Source of the DNA: Thermosipho sp. (in: thermotogales)
GTDB taxonomy: Bacteria > Thermotogota > Thermotogae > Thermotogales > Fervidobacteriaceae
Reading direction: 5' to 3'
Length of the DNA stretch: 64,000 bases
NCBI GenBank assembly: GCA_017656335.1
Contig: JACDOA010000002.1
Location: forward strand, 62,001-126,000
Both the position numbers and the translations under genes were made by a program. The stretch's first letter is position 1; the number at the start of each line of letters is the position of its first letter. The notes beneath the pieces are model-generated. The model worked only from the letters and a program-made list of their open reading frames with translations, searched no databases and was not told the origin of the DNA. Positions 52,695 through 61,315 of the stretch are shown one piece after another.

Positions 52695-53600
52695 ATGTCT
52701 GAAGACAAAAAAACTTTTACCATCACAGGAATGACTTGTGCAAATTGTGCAAGAACTATTGAAAAAGCTTTGCTTAAATCTGAAGATATTAAATTTGCTG
52801 GAGTTAATCTTACCACGAACACTGGTTCTGTTGTTGGCAAAAATATTGATATCGAAAAGATTAAAAAATAGTTGAAAGTGTTAGATATGGAATTTCTAAA
52901 GAAACATAGGAACAAATTGAAGAAAAAAGGTTTAGCAGAATCAAAAATAACCTTATTATCTCTCTTACATTCACAATTTCACTATTAATTTTAATGATTA
53001 TTAATATGTTTTTCTCAAAAGTTCTATTTTTCACATTTTTTGAGGTTTTTTTGACGCAATTGTAACATTTTATGCAGGAAGAGACACAATAAAAGGAGCA
53101 TGGATCGCCCTAACACACAAACATACAAATATGGATACTTTAATCTTTTTTGGTGCAATTACAGCTTGGTTAACTTCTGTTTTGTCTTTATTAGGTCTGG
53201 AAATTTTTTCTTTTGGAGCTATTGGAACTATGATTATTTCTTTCCATCTACTTGGAAGATTCATTGAGAGTAGGACAAGTAAAGAAATTAATTAAAAACC
53301 TGTTTAGGCTCCAATCGAAAGAAGCAAGGGTATTGTTAGATGAAGAAGAGTTTTTATTCCCATTGAAGTTGTAAAAGAAGGAATGACAGTATTAGTCAAA
53401 CCCGGTGAAAGAATACCAGTCGATGGAAAAATAATAGAAGATTCTTCAAAAATTGATGAAGCTATGATCAATGGTAAAACCATGTTTGTTGAAAAAACAG
53501 TTGGTGTGGATAAATGCAAAATATGTTGAAGTAGTAGAAAACATTTTGTTGGCAAATACTTTGGAAGGCCTAATAGGCTTAATTAACGAAAGTTGAACCT
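52695..53600 (+). pseudogene. copA: Decayed copper-transporting P-type ATPase (copA remnant)
   Basis: The first frame (ATG 52695) reads an intact heavy-metal-binding domain with TGMTCANCARTIEKAL, then stops at TAG 52869. One missing A in the preceding A run restores VESVRYGISKET in the next frame, followed by another in-frame TAG. Later frames show a membrane helix, FDAIVTFYAGRDTIKGAW, IESRTSKEIN and an actuator-like VKPGERIPVDGKIIEDSS. The CPC metal helix, the DKTGT phosphorylation site and the ATP-binding domain were not found. Multiple stops and frameshifts and the lost 3' half show real decay, not a single sequencing error. The end is set by eye. Confidence 0.88.
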
Positions 53601-53845
53601 TGTATCAAGCGTAAATCTATGATTTAAAGGTGAACAAAAATATAATATTGAAAGAAATAATGGAAAAAGACGAAAGATAGCTTGATAAAATTTCAAAGTT
53701 GTATTTAAAATTTGATGTTCAAAGATTAAACATTAAAGACATCTGTTTAGAAAGTGACTGATATTCAAGGAATTCAAAATAAATTGAAAATTATTGAATA
53801 CCAGACTATATAAAGTAAATTACATTTGAAAATGGTGGTGAAATT
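53601..53845. other. Degraded spacer between copA remnant and copZ
   Basis: AT-rich DNA with short interrupted frames, for example a run reading MEKDER-stop-LDKISKLYLKFDVQRLN, that I could not match to copper ATPase or anything else. It is probably what is left of the missing 3' half or of an inserted gene. Confidence 0.3.
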
Positions 53846-54052
53846 ATGTATAACTACTTACTTAAAATTCCAAACATCTCTTGCCAACACTGCGTTATGA
53901 GAATCAAAAAAGCCCTAGAAGAGATTGGAGAAAAAGATTTTGAAATAAGTCTTGAAGAAAAAATAGTAAAAATATCCACAAAAAGTTTAGAGGGTGTTAA
54001 AGAAAAACTTTCAGAAATAGACCACCCTGTTTCTGAAGCAAAAAAGTTGTGA
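53846..54052 (+). CDS. copZ: CopZ-like copper chaperone (HMA domain)
   Basis: A 68-residue heavy-metal-associated domain. The Cu(I)-binding motif is SCQHC (Cys13, Cys16), in the usual first loop of the beta-alpha-beta fold. It normally passes copper to CopA or CsoR; with copA broken it may act as a copper buffer. It is followed by a terminator. Confidence 0.85.
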   Translation: MYNYLLKIPNISCQHCVMRIKKALEEIGEKDFEISLEEKIVKISTKSLEGVKEKLSEIDHPVSEAKKL

Positions 54053-54057
54053 TTCCA

Positions 54058-54085
54058 CAAAAAAGGCTAAATTAGCCTCTTTTTT
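54058..54085 (+). terminator. Terminator after copZ
   Basis: AAAAAAGGCTAA and TTAGCC(T)CTTTTTT form a short GC-poor stem followed by a T run, ending the csoR-copZ unit. Confidence 0.7.
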
Positions 54086-54164
54086 CGTAACTTATGTTAC
54101 GGAATTTAAATTGAAACAGTTGTAAAATTCAATTAGGTTAAACTAATTAGAGGAGGCGTTTATT

Positions 54165-55415
54165 TTGAGTGAAGTATTTAATAAACGGGAGTATTTAAAA
54201 AACTTAATTAAAAGAACTAAAAACGAAGATAATGATGAATTAAAAAAAGAAATTCAAAAAATTATTTCAGAAATTTCTCCGATAGAAATCGCACTCATAG
54301 AACAAGAATTAATGAATGAAGAGGGAATTACCGTAGATGAAGTTAGAAAAGTCTGCAATATACACATTGATGTTTTAAAAGATAAGACAAAAGGCCCAGG
54401 ACTTGACGTACCTAAATGGCATCCAATTCATGTTCTTGTGAAAGAGCATGAGTTTCTACAAGATTCTGTTGTAAATTTTAAATTGCTGTCTGATAAAATT
54501 AATGAAAAGAAGAACTTTTCTGAGGCATTACCTTTAATAATTAAAATTCAAGAATATATTGATAATTTCGATAAAATCGAATTATATTTCCAAAAAGAAG
54601 AAAATGTACTATTTCCAGTACTAGAAAAACATGGTATTGAAAAACCACCAATGGTAATGTGGAAAGAACATGATATTTTCAGGGAATTGAGGAAAAACTT
54701 GAAAGAACTCAAAAATAAGAGAGATGAAAATTTTGAAACTTTTAAAGAAAAACTCTGGAAAATTAGCACCGGAATGGTAGATCTTATTTTAAACCATATT
54801 CACAAAGAACATTTTGTTCTTTTCCCTTCTGCTTTGCAAGCCATAGATGAGGATGAATGGAAAGTAATAAGAGATGAATTTGACAAAATCGGGTATTGTT
54901 GTTATAATCCAGCACCATATCCTGAATCAATTGAAGAAAATGAAGATGATGATATTAGCATCGAGAAAATAAATAACCTTATTAAAAAATATCTTGAAAG
55001 ATCTAATTCTAATGAAATAAAATTTCCAAGTGGTATTCTCACTCAAAAACAAATTCTAGCAATATTAAATACTTTACCTATCGATATAACATTTGTTGAT
55101 GAAAACGACGAAGTAAAATATTTTAATGAAACTAAAGATAGGATTTTTGTTAGAAGCAGAACAATTGTTGGTCGAAAAGTACAAAATTGCCATCCTGAAA
55201 AAAGTATAGAAATTGTAAATAAAATTCTTAAAGATTTTAAATCTGGTAAGAGAAATAAAGCAGACTTTTGGTTAAAACTTGGGGAAAAATATGTATTAAT
55301 CCAATATTTTGCAGTAAGAGATGAAAAAGGAAAATATCTTGGAACTTTAGAAGTAACACAAGATATTGCACCATTACAAAAAATTTCTGGAGAAAAAAGA
55401 ATATACGATGATTAA
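54165..55415 (+). CDS. DUF438-hemerythrin-PAS protein
   Basis: A 416-residue cytoplasmic protein in three parts. The DUF438 helices (about residues 1-85) include EQELMNEEGITVDEVRKVCNIH. A hemerythrin HHE domain (about 95-245) has HPIHVLVKEHEFL, EENVLFPVLEKHG, WKEHDIFREL and LNHIHKEHFVLFPSAL, so the di-iron His/Glu ligands are present. A PAS domain (about 300-405) has ILNTLPIDITFVDENDEVKYFN and CHPEKS. The family is a candidate O2 or NO sensor with no output domain. It begins with TTG after GAGGAGG, and the upstream DNA holds an inverted pair AATTGAA/TTCAATT. Confidence 0.82.
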   Translation: MSEVFNKREYLKNLIKRTKNEDNDELKKEIQKIISEISPIEIALIEQELMNEEGITVDEVRKVCNIHIDVLKDKTKGPGLDVPKWHPIHVLVKEHEFLQDSVVNFKLLSDKINEKKNFSEALPLIIKIQEYIDNFDKIELYFQKEENVLFPVLEKHGIEKPPMVMWKEHDIFRELRKNLKELKNKRDENFETFKEKLWKISTGMVDLILNHIHKEHFVLFPSALQAIDEDEWKVIRDEFDKIGYCCYNPAPYPESIEENEDDDISIEKINNLIKKYLERSNSNEIKFPSGILTQKQILAILNTLPIDITFVDENDEVKYFNETKDRIFVRSRTIVGRKVQNCHPEKSIEIVNKILKDFKSGKRNKADFWLKLGEKYVLIQYFAVRDEKGKYLGTLEVTQDIAPLQKISGEKRIYDD

Positions 55416-55506
55416 TTATATTAATTCAAAAAGAGGTATCATATCAAAAATTCGGAGCCATGTTCTCTTTTATTTTTCACCCTATCGAAGGTAAATATTA
55501 GAAGCT

Positions 55507-56346
55507 TTAAATTCTTTCGTTTTTACTACTATATTTTTTTGCTTTCAAAGTTGTATTACCTTTTTTTATAATTTCAATGGCTTCTTTTTTCAATGCCAGC
55601 GTTTTTTCAAAAATCATATGAATCATAACCATCTGTGAAACCACAGGAGAAATTTTAGGTAAACCGCTTTCAAGGCCTGCCGGAGGAATGTATAGAGTAG
55701 TATCAACAACTTCGGTGATCCTGGAATCATATCCCCCAGTTATTGCTACAGCAAATGCTTTTGAATCTCTGGCCACTTTCATAGATTTAACTGTATCTCT
55801 TATATTTCCACTAGAAGAAATTCCAAAGACAACAGTATTTTTATCCATACCAACAGCACTTATAACTTGCATGTGAGGATCTGTATAATAATTTGCAAAA
55901 AAACCTGCTCGAGTAAAAAGAAAAGCACCATATTCGGCTACTATTCCACTCGAGCCAACCCCAAAAAAGAAAACTTTACTTGAATTAATTATCTTTTTTG
56001 CAATTTTTTCTATCTCTTCTTCATTAATAAGTTTAGATAAATTAGTTAAAGACTCAATTACCTCTGAAATAATCACATTGGTTTTAATAAACGCATGAGG
56101 TACTGAAGAAAGTTCTTTAGCAAGCTCTATTTTCAAAGCTTGGAATCCTCTATATCCCAGTTTTCTACTAAGTCTCGAAATTGTGGCCTCGCCAACTTTA
56201 GCAAGTTCAGCAAGCTCGCTTATAGAATGATGAATCACATCATCAGGATATTTGATAATATATTTTGCTATCTTTTTTTCAGCAGGTTTTAATTGGTCAT
56301 ATATAGCTTTTAATTTTTCAATAATCCCTAATTTAACTTCCTCCAT
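55507..56346 (-). CDS. RpiR-family transcriptional regulator
   Basis: A 279-residue regulator with an N-terminal helix-turn-helix (SISELAELAKVGEATISRLSRKLGY) and a C-terminal SIS sugar-phosphate-binding domain (FFFGVGSSGIVAEYGAFLF and VVFGISSSGNIRDTVKSMK). RpiR proteins sense phosphosugars and control sugar genes. It overlaps the 3' end of the upstream glycosyltransferase gene by 19 bases, so it probably responds to, or regulates, a sugar phosphate of that pathway. Confidence 0.92.
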   Translation of the reverse strand: MEEVKLGIIEKLKAIYDQLKPAEKKIAKYIIKYPDDVIHHSISELAELAKVGEATISRLSRKLGYRGFQALKIELAKELSSVPHAFIKTNVIISEVIESLTNLSKLINEEEIEKIAKKIINSSKVFFFGVGSSGIVAEYGAFLFTRAGFFANYYTDPHMQVISAVGMDKNTVVFGISSSGNIRDTVKSMKVARDSKAFAVAITGGYDSRITEVVDTTLYIPPAGLESGLPKISPVVSQMVMIHMIFEKTLALKKEAIEIIKKGNTTLKAKKYSSKNERI

Positions 56347-57563
56347 AAATCTATTAATTCACCTTTCCTTTCAAAAAATTTTCCTAATAATTTTTCAATT
56401 TCTTTTTCTGCTTCTTCCATAGTCATATCTTCAGTTTTAATTACAAAATCGGCTGTTTTTCCAAAATATATTGGTACTAGAACTCCAATTAATTCGTCTT
56501 TGTATTCTTTGTACTTTTTTGAAAGTTCAAAAATTACAGAAATCCACAAATCTTCATTTACTCTTCCATCTAGGTTTGCTACTTTTATTAGTTTTTCGGA
56601 AAGGTCATTTGAAAAAATTTTCAATACACTTTCTTGCTTTTCTATTATACCATTTTTACATTTTTTCAGAAGATTTTCAATATCAACTGTAATTGCTTCG
56701 GGAGTAATTTGAAGAATTTCACCAAAGATTGGAGCATCAACAATTTTCATAACATTCATCCATTTATCTTTATAAAAATCCATCAAATTAAACAATGTTC
56801 CCACAACTTCTCGAAACATATTCCCTAAATGTTTTCCAGGATCTTTTACATCATGTATTTTTGCTCCTAAAGATGCCTGATATACAGGAAAAAAAGACTC
56901 ATTAATGGCTGTTGTTGTCATCCAAATATCTATACCAAATTTTGAAATATCTGAATCCCATATTTCTAAAGGCTTTTTAACATAAATATCTATCATTTCT
57001 CGTCCCACACCGAAATCTCCGCCAATTGGTTGTCTTATCTTTTGACCATATAGAATAGTAGTAAGAGGATAGCAAATGGAGTTTGTAATTGTTCCATCGT
57101 ATTTATGACGTATATAATAAGGAGCTACATATGACGTTTTACCATCCAAGATAGGTTTCAACAATCTTTCAATCCAAAAAGGTTCCACACTTCTTAAATC
57201 AGAATCTAAAAAAACTACTGCTTTAGCATTAACTAAGTGTGCTATTTCAAAAATACTTCTCATAGCAGTCCCTTTACCTGATATGCCATTATATACAAAG
57301 GTATAAAGATCTGAAAAAGTTTGACTACTTAGAAAAACTTCTCGAGTATTATCACTTGAGCCTCCATCCGAGTTTATAATACAAGATTTTAATGAAGAGA
57401 AATATTTTTGTAAACCTTTATCGGCAATTTCAGCAACGTAACGTATAGTATCTGCATTGTTATAACTAGGAATTCCAACTATTAAATCGTACGGTCCATT
57501 GGATACAATTTTTTCCAAAAATTCTTCCGGGACAGTATATGCTTTTAAATCTTGCTTTATCAT
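56328..57563 (-). CDS. GT-A glycosyltransferase, possible glucosylglycerate/mannosylglycerate-type synthase
   Basis: A 411-residue soluble GT-A enzyme. The N-terminal donor site has LIVGIPSYNNADTIRYV, and the metal-binding DxD is in VVFLDSDLRS, followed by RHKYDGTITNSICYPL and QPIGGDFGVGREM. The C-terminal third is helical. This pattern is like synthases that join glucose or mannose to glycerate or 3-phosphoglycerate, used for heat and salt compatible solutes; Thermotogales relatives make such solutes. The exact donor and acceptor are not certain, and other GT2-like activities are possible. GGAGGTG precedes the ATG. Confidence 0.65.
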   Translation of the reverse strand: MIKQDLKAYTVPEEFLEKIVSNGPYDLIVGIPSYNNADTIRYVAEIADKGLQKYFSSLKSCIINSDGGSSDNTREVFLSSQTFSDLYTFVYNGISGKGTAMRSIFEIAHLVNAKAVVFLDSDLRSVEPFWIERLLKPILDGKTSYVAPYYIRHKYDGTITNSICYPLTTILYGQKIRQPIGGDFGVGREMIDIYVKKPLEIWDSDISKFGIDIWMTTTAINESFFPVYQASLGAKIHDVKDPGKHLGNMFREVVGTLFNLMDFYKDKWMNVMKIVDAPIFGEILQITPEAITVDIENLLKKCKNGIIEKQESVLKIFSNDLSEKLIKVANLDGRVNEDLWISVIFELSKKYKEYKDELIGVLVPIYFGKTADFVIKTEDMTMEEAEKEIEKLLGKFFERKGELIDLWRKLN

Positions 57564-57926
57564 TTAAAATCACCTCCAATTAAAATCACATAAAAACTTT
57601 TTCCATAAAAACTTTTTAGAAGAAAAATATTTCCACATTATATATTATCATACAAAAACAGCAAGTTCCAACACAAAAGGCCTTCCAATAGCTTCAAATA
57701 AAGATAAATAATCAAAAAAAACTATTTATAACTCTATGTTTTGAATAATTTAGAACTTTACAATAATAACCCGGTCAAAAATCATAGGATTTTGAATTTT
57801 AATTTCTACCAAATTTGTCCGAATTGTAACATTAAGTTCAGACTAATTGAAATTTGATAGTGTATAATTAAATCGTGCCTTTAAAATTAAAAACAATAAT
57901 AAAAAATTTCTATGGAGGTGTATATT
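57564..57926. other. AT-rich intergenic region
   Basis: A 363-base gap between the divergent glycosyltransferase and redox genes. It contains two copies of CATAAAAACTTTTT (near 57587 and 57602) in direct repeat and a TATAAT near 57864, about 60 bases before the redox operon, with no clear -35. No gene was recognised. Confidence 0.4.
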
Positions 57927-58589
57927 ATGGCACTTTTATCGGCAAAAGACAGGGAATATTTGACGGACTTATTCTCGAAGGAAATGGAAAACAAAGTAAA
58001 ATTAATTTATTTTGGAGATTCAAAAGAAAACTGTGAGTATTGTGAGCTTGAAGTGCAAATTTTGGATGAACTTCAAGAACTTTCTGACAAAATCATTGTA
58101 GAAAGGTATAACGTAAACGATCATAAAGATTTAGTGGAAAAATATGAAGTTGAAATGGTACCAGCTCTTATTCTTACACTTGAAGACGGAGAAGACAGAG
58201 GTGTAAGATTTTACGGATTGCCATCTGGCCATGAATTTGGTACTTTAGTTCAGGATATAACTACTTTTGGGAAGGGTGCAAAACCTGATCTTTCACCAAA
58301 TACTATAGAAAAGCTTAAAGAAATTGATACACCAGTAAGAATAAGTGTTTTTGTAACACCAACTTGTCCATACTGCCCACGTGCAGTTTTGACAGCTCAC
58401 AATTTTGCACTCATTAATCCACTTATTAAAGCTGAAATGATTGAAGCCAATGAATTCTTTGAATTAAGTAACGAATTTGGAGTTTCTTCCGTTCCACACA
58501 TTGTAATAAACAGAAACCCAAATACATTCTTTATTGGTGCTTATCCAGAAGCACAGTATCTTGAGGAAGTTTTAAAAGCAATAAAATAA
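57927..58589 (+). CDS. Protein disulfide oxidoreductase (two-thioredoxin-fold glutaredoxin-like)
   Basis: A 220-residue cytoplasmic PDO as in hyperthermophiles. Two thioredoxin folds each hold a CxxC: CEYC at 36-39 and CPYC at 147-150, with cis-Pro loops (MVPALIL, SVPHIVI). It forms and reduces protein disulfides and is reduced by thioredoxin reductase, encoded next. ATG 57927 follows GGAGGTG by 6 bases; the ATG at 57912 overlaps that site. Confidence 0.92.
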   Translation: MALLSAKDREYLTDLFSKEMENKVKLIYFGDSKENCEYCELEVQILDELQELSDKIIVERYNVNDHKDLVEKYEVEMVPALILTLEDGEDRGVRFYGLPSGHEFGTLVQDITTFGKGAKPDLSPNTIEKLKEIDTPVRISVFVTPTCPYCPRAVLTAHNFALINPLIKAEMIEANEFFELSNEFGVSSVPHIVINRNPNTFFIGAYPEAQYLEEVLKAIK

Positions 58590-58603
58590 GGAGGTGAACT
58601 AAT

Positions 58604-59554
58604 ATGGTTCACTTTGACTTGGGCAACATATCATCTGGTCCAAAAGATTACTATGACATTTTAATAGTTGGTGGAGGTCCAGCGGGCCTTACCGCAGCAA
58701 TTTATGCCGGCCGTGCAGGGCTAACGGCTGCAGTATTTGAAAAAGCTCTTGAAGGTGGTGCTGTTACGCAAACACACATTGTTGAAAACTGGCCAGGATT
58801 TACTCGAATTGAAGGTAGTGAATTAGGAGAAAAATTTGCAGAACATGCAAGAAGCTTTGGAGCAGAATTAGTAACTGCTGAGGTAACCAAGATAACATAT
58901 GATAATGAATATAAATATGTTCATTTAGATAATGGAAAAGTTGTAAAAGGGAAAGCTTTAGTTTACGCAACAGGTGCTGTTCCAAGACAACTTAATGTCC
59001 CTGGAGAAAAAGAATTTAGAGGTAAAGGTGTAACATATTGTGCTGCTTGTGATGGATACCTCTTCTCCGGAAAAGATGTTGTAGTAGTTGGTGGAGGAGA
59101 TAGCGCTTGTGACGAAGCACATTTTCTTGCTAAAATGGTTAAGAGCATTACAATAGTACAAAATTTACCTTATTTAACAGCTGCAAAAGTTTTACAGGAC
59201 AGGCTCTTTTCTAACAAAAATGTCAAGGTTGTCTACAATTCTCTTGTAAAAGAAATAAGGGGTAAAGATAAAGTTGAAGAAGTCGTAGTTGTAAATAATG
59301 AAACCGGTGAAGAAACAGTAATAAAAGCTGAAGGAGTATTTATTTACGTAGGTCTTGTTCCTAAAAGCGATTTGTTAAAAGACATCGTAGAAGTTGATAA
59401 ATTCGGTTATATAAAAACCAATGAAAACATGGAAACAAATATACCCGGAATTTATGCTATTGGAGATGTGCGAGTTAAAAACTTGAGACAAATTGTTACT
59501 GCTGCCGCAGATGGCGCAATTGCTGTTGAACATGCTGCAAAAAAATATTTCTAA
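58604..59554 (+). CDS. trxB: Thioredoxin reductase
   Basis: FAD- and NAD(P)H-dependent flavoprotein of 316 residues. FAD binding is VGGGPAGLTAAIYAGRAGL, the redox CAAC is Cys146-Cys149, the second nucleotide site is VVVGGGDSACDEAHFLA, and the C-terminal FAD motif is YAIGDVRVKNLRQIVTAAADGA. It starts 15 bases after the PDO gene. A PDO-TrxB pair is a known thermophile disulfide system; the glutaredoxin-like protein that follows may be another substrate. Confidence 0.94.
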   Translation: MVHFDLGNISSGPKDYYDILIVGGGPAGLTAAIYAGRAGLTAAVFEKALEGGAVTQTHIVENWPGFTRIEGSELGEKFAEHARSFGAELVTAEVTKITYDNEYKYVHLDNGKVVKGKALVYATGAVPRQLNVPGEKEFRGKGVTYCAACDGYLFSGKDVVVVGGGDSACDEAHFLAKMVKSITIVQNLPYLTAAKVLQDRLFSNKNVKVVYNSLVKEIRGKDKVEEVVVVNNETGEETVIKAEGVFIYVGLVPKSDLLKDIVEVDKFGYIKTNENMETNIPGIYAIGDVRVKNLRQIVTAAADGAIAVEHAAKKYF

Positions 59555-59566
59555 GGGGGTGGCGTA

Positions 59567-59809
59567 ATGCAACATTTAAAAATAACAATTTACACTACTC
59601 CAACATGTCCATATTGTAAAAAAGCAAAAACCTATTTTAAACAATTAGGATTAAAATTTAAAGAATACGATGTTTCTAAAAATCAAAAAGCTGCCGAAAA
59701 AATGTACAAAAAATCAGGTCAACTTGGAGTTCCTGTAATCGAAATAGGTAATCAGGTAATTATAGGATTTGATAAAGCTAAAATTGATAGAATACTAGGA
59801 ATAAACTAA
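59567..59809 (+). CDS. Glutaredoxin-like (NrdH-type) protein
   Basis: An 80-residue redoxin. The active site is TPTCPYCKKAK, with the cis-Pro in GVPVIEIG and a GFDKAKI end like NrdH/glutaredoxin-type proteins. It is probably reduced by the adjacent TrxB and serves ribonucleotide reductase or general thiol reduction. It starts 12 bases after trxB. Confidence 0.9.
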   Translation: MQHLKITIYTTPTCPYCKKAKTYFKQLGLKFKEYDVSKNQKAAEKMYKKSGQLGVPVIEIGNQVIIGFDKAKIDRILGIN

Positions 59810-59833
59810 AGGCAGGAAACTCCTGCCTTTAGT
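59805..59833. terminator. Terminator after the glutaredoxin gene
   Basis: A 13-bp perfect stem ACTAAAGGCAGGA/TCCTGCCTTTAGT with an AAC loop. The T run after it is weak, so it may pass some transcription into the next genes. Confidence 0.7.
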
Positions 59834-59853
59834 CTTTAAAGGAGGATTACACG

Positions 59854-59949
59854 ATGGAATTTTTTAAAAGATGGAAAATAAGTTGTCCAATTTTGAGATA
59901 TTTTAAAAAACTTAGAATGAAAAAATTTAAAGTTAGAAAGAAGGTATAA
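59854..59949 (+). CDS. Small basic peptide (31 residues)
   Basis: Reads MEFFKRWKISCPIL then RYFKKLRMKKFKVRKKV, 31 residues with 13 Lys/Arg and one Cys. AAAGGAGGA lies 7 bases before the ATG, stronger than most sites here. The TAA is two bases before the ATG of the exported thioredoxin gene, so it could be a leader peptide or a small effector of that operon. No homologue is recognised. It may be a chance frame, but the position and ribosome site favour translation. Confidence 0.5.
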   Translation: MEFFKRWKISCPILRYFKKLRMKKFKVRKKV

Positions 59950-59951
59950 GC

Positions 59952-60632
59952 ATGAAAAAAGTTATACTTGTTTTATTACTTACACTATCTATTTTTTCTT
60001 TTTCTTACCAGTATACATTTTATGATTTAGGAACAGCTCATAAAATTTCTTTGATAGAAAACAAACCACTTATTATTTATTTTTCATCTCCTACATGTAC
60101 ATATTGCAAAAAATTTGAAGAAGAAGTTTTAACAAATAAAAGTTTTCAAAACATCCTAAGGGCTTCATATATTTTTGCCAAAATAAATCCAAACACAAAA
60201 ACTACAACTTTTATGGGAGAACAATTTACAAATAATGATTTGTTCGGTACATTTGGTGTCCGAGGGACTCCAACATTTGTTTTTTGGTATAAAGATAAAG
60301 GAATCACATCGATTCCAGGTTATATGCCTTTAAATGACTTTAAAAAAGCACTTATGTATATACTCAGATTCATTTATGAAAATTACCAAGAAAGTTTCGA
60401 AATATATTCAACAAAAGAAGATTTTTATCTTGGACCTTCTGAGATAATTATAGTTTCCGAGGAAGATTTTAATTTTGTCGCAGATAATGATAAAAACGTA
60501 GAATATGTTGAAAAAGTCAATAAAGCTGAAGATGTTGATACATACAAAACTTTTTTAACAAATTCTACCGTAACAGCTGAACATCTGAAAAATTTAAGAG
60601 CATTAAGAATACTTGTTCTGGAGGAAAAATAA
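59952..60632 (+). CDS. Exported thioredoxin-like protein
   Basis: A 226-residue protein with a signal peptide (residues 1-18) and a thioredoxin fold with SSPTCTYCKKFEEEVL (Cys49, Cys52) and RGTPTFVFW (cis-Pro). The C-terminal 80 residues are extra and unrecognised. It resembles SoxW/DsbE-like periplasmic reductases that receive electrons from CcdA, encoded next with no gap. Probably a periplasmic disulfide reductase. Confidence 0.82.
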   Translation: MKKVILVLLLTLSIFSFSYQYTFYDLGTAHKISLIENKPLIIYFSSPTCTYCKKFEEEVLTNKSFQNILRASYIFAKINPNTKTTTFMGEQFTNNDLFGTFGVRGTPTFVFWYKDKGITSIPGYMPLNDFKKALMYILRFIYENYQESFEIYSTKEDFYLGPSEIIIVSEEDFNFVADNDKNVEYVEKVNKAEDVDTYKTFLTNSTVTAEHLKNLRALRILVLEEK

Positions 60633-61277
60633 ATGTTGTCGTTCTACAAAGATGTAAGTATATGGGTAGCCCTTGGACACGGAATACTCGCGTTTTTTAG
60701 TCCATGCGTTTTACCATTGATTCCTGCATTTCTAGGAATACTTTTTACTGCAAAAAATAAATTTAATAAAATTTTGGGATTTTTCATTGGTTTTTCATTT
60801 TTATTTTCCGTTATAGGCGTTTTTTCTGGACAGGTAGGAAGCTTCTTTGCAAAATATGGAACAATTATAAACTACATTTTAGGTTCTCTTATAATATTAA
60901 TGGCATTTTTTTATATATCAGGGAAACAAATTGTAAAAGAAAATAAAGTAAATGTTTGGAAATTTAAAGGAGGAGGTTTTTTAACGGGAATTCTTTTAGG
61001 TGGAGCCGTTGGACTTGTTTGGATACCGTGTAGTAGCCCAATATTAGGTTCAATTTTAACAATAGCAGCTAGTTCAAATGCCTTAAAAGGTGGATTACTG
61101 TTGTTTGTATATTCTTTAGGTATTTCAATTCCATTTTTAACCATTGGAGCTCCTGTTTCAAAACTCATTTCTTACAGTTTTGGAAAACCTAAATGGGAAT
61201 TATTTCTTAGAATTTTAGGTGGTATATTTTTAATAATTCTTGGATTTTTGATAATTTCAGGAAAAATGATTACATGA
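60633..61277 (+). CDS. ccdA: CcdA-like thiol-disulfide transporter
   Basis: Six-helix membrane protein of 214 residues of the DsbD/CcdA family that moves reducing equivalents across the membrane. The conserved Cys pair is in FFSPCVLPLIPAFLG and WIPCSSPILGSIL, each followed by Pro as usual. It should link cytoplasmic thiols (PDO/TrxB) to the exported thioredoxin. The ATG directly follows that gene's stop. Confidence 0.92.
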   Translation: MLSFYKDVSIWVALGHGILAFFSPCVLPLIPAFLGILFTAKNKFNKILGFFIGFSFLFSVIGVFSGQVGSFFAKYGTIINYILGSLIILMAFFYISGKQIVKENKVNVWKFKGGGFLTGILLGGAVGLVWIPCSSPILGSILTIAASSNALKGGLLLFVYSLGISIPFLTIGAPVSKLISYSFGKPKWELFLRILGGIFLIILGFLIISGKMIT

Positions 61278-61315
61278 TATAATATTGTTGTTATAAATAT
61301 TGAAGGAGGGGCAAC

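Noticed and set aside
57587-57618. Two copies of CATAAAAACTTTTT as part of a repeat array
   Set aside because: Only two short AT-rich copies; no spacer pattern, so not CRISPR or a known element.
58702-59161. Several minus-strand ORFs of 60-70 codons opposite trxB
   Set aside because: They are shadows of a clear coding gene; no ribosome sites and unnatural composition.
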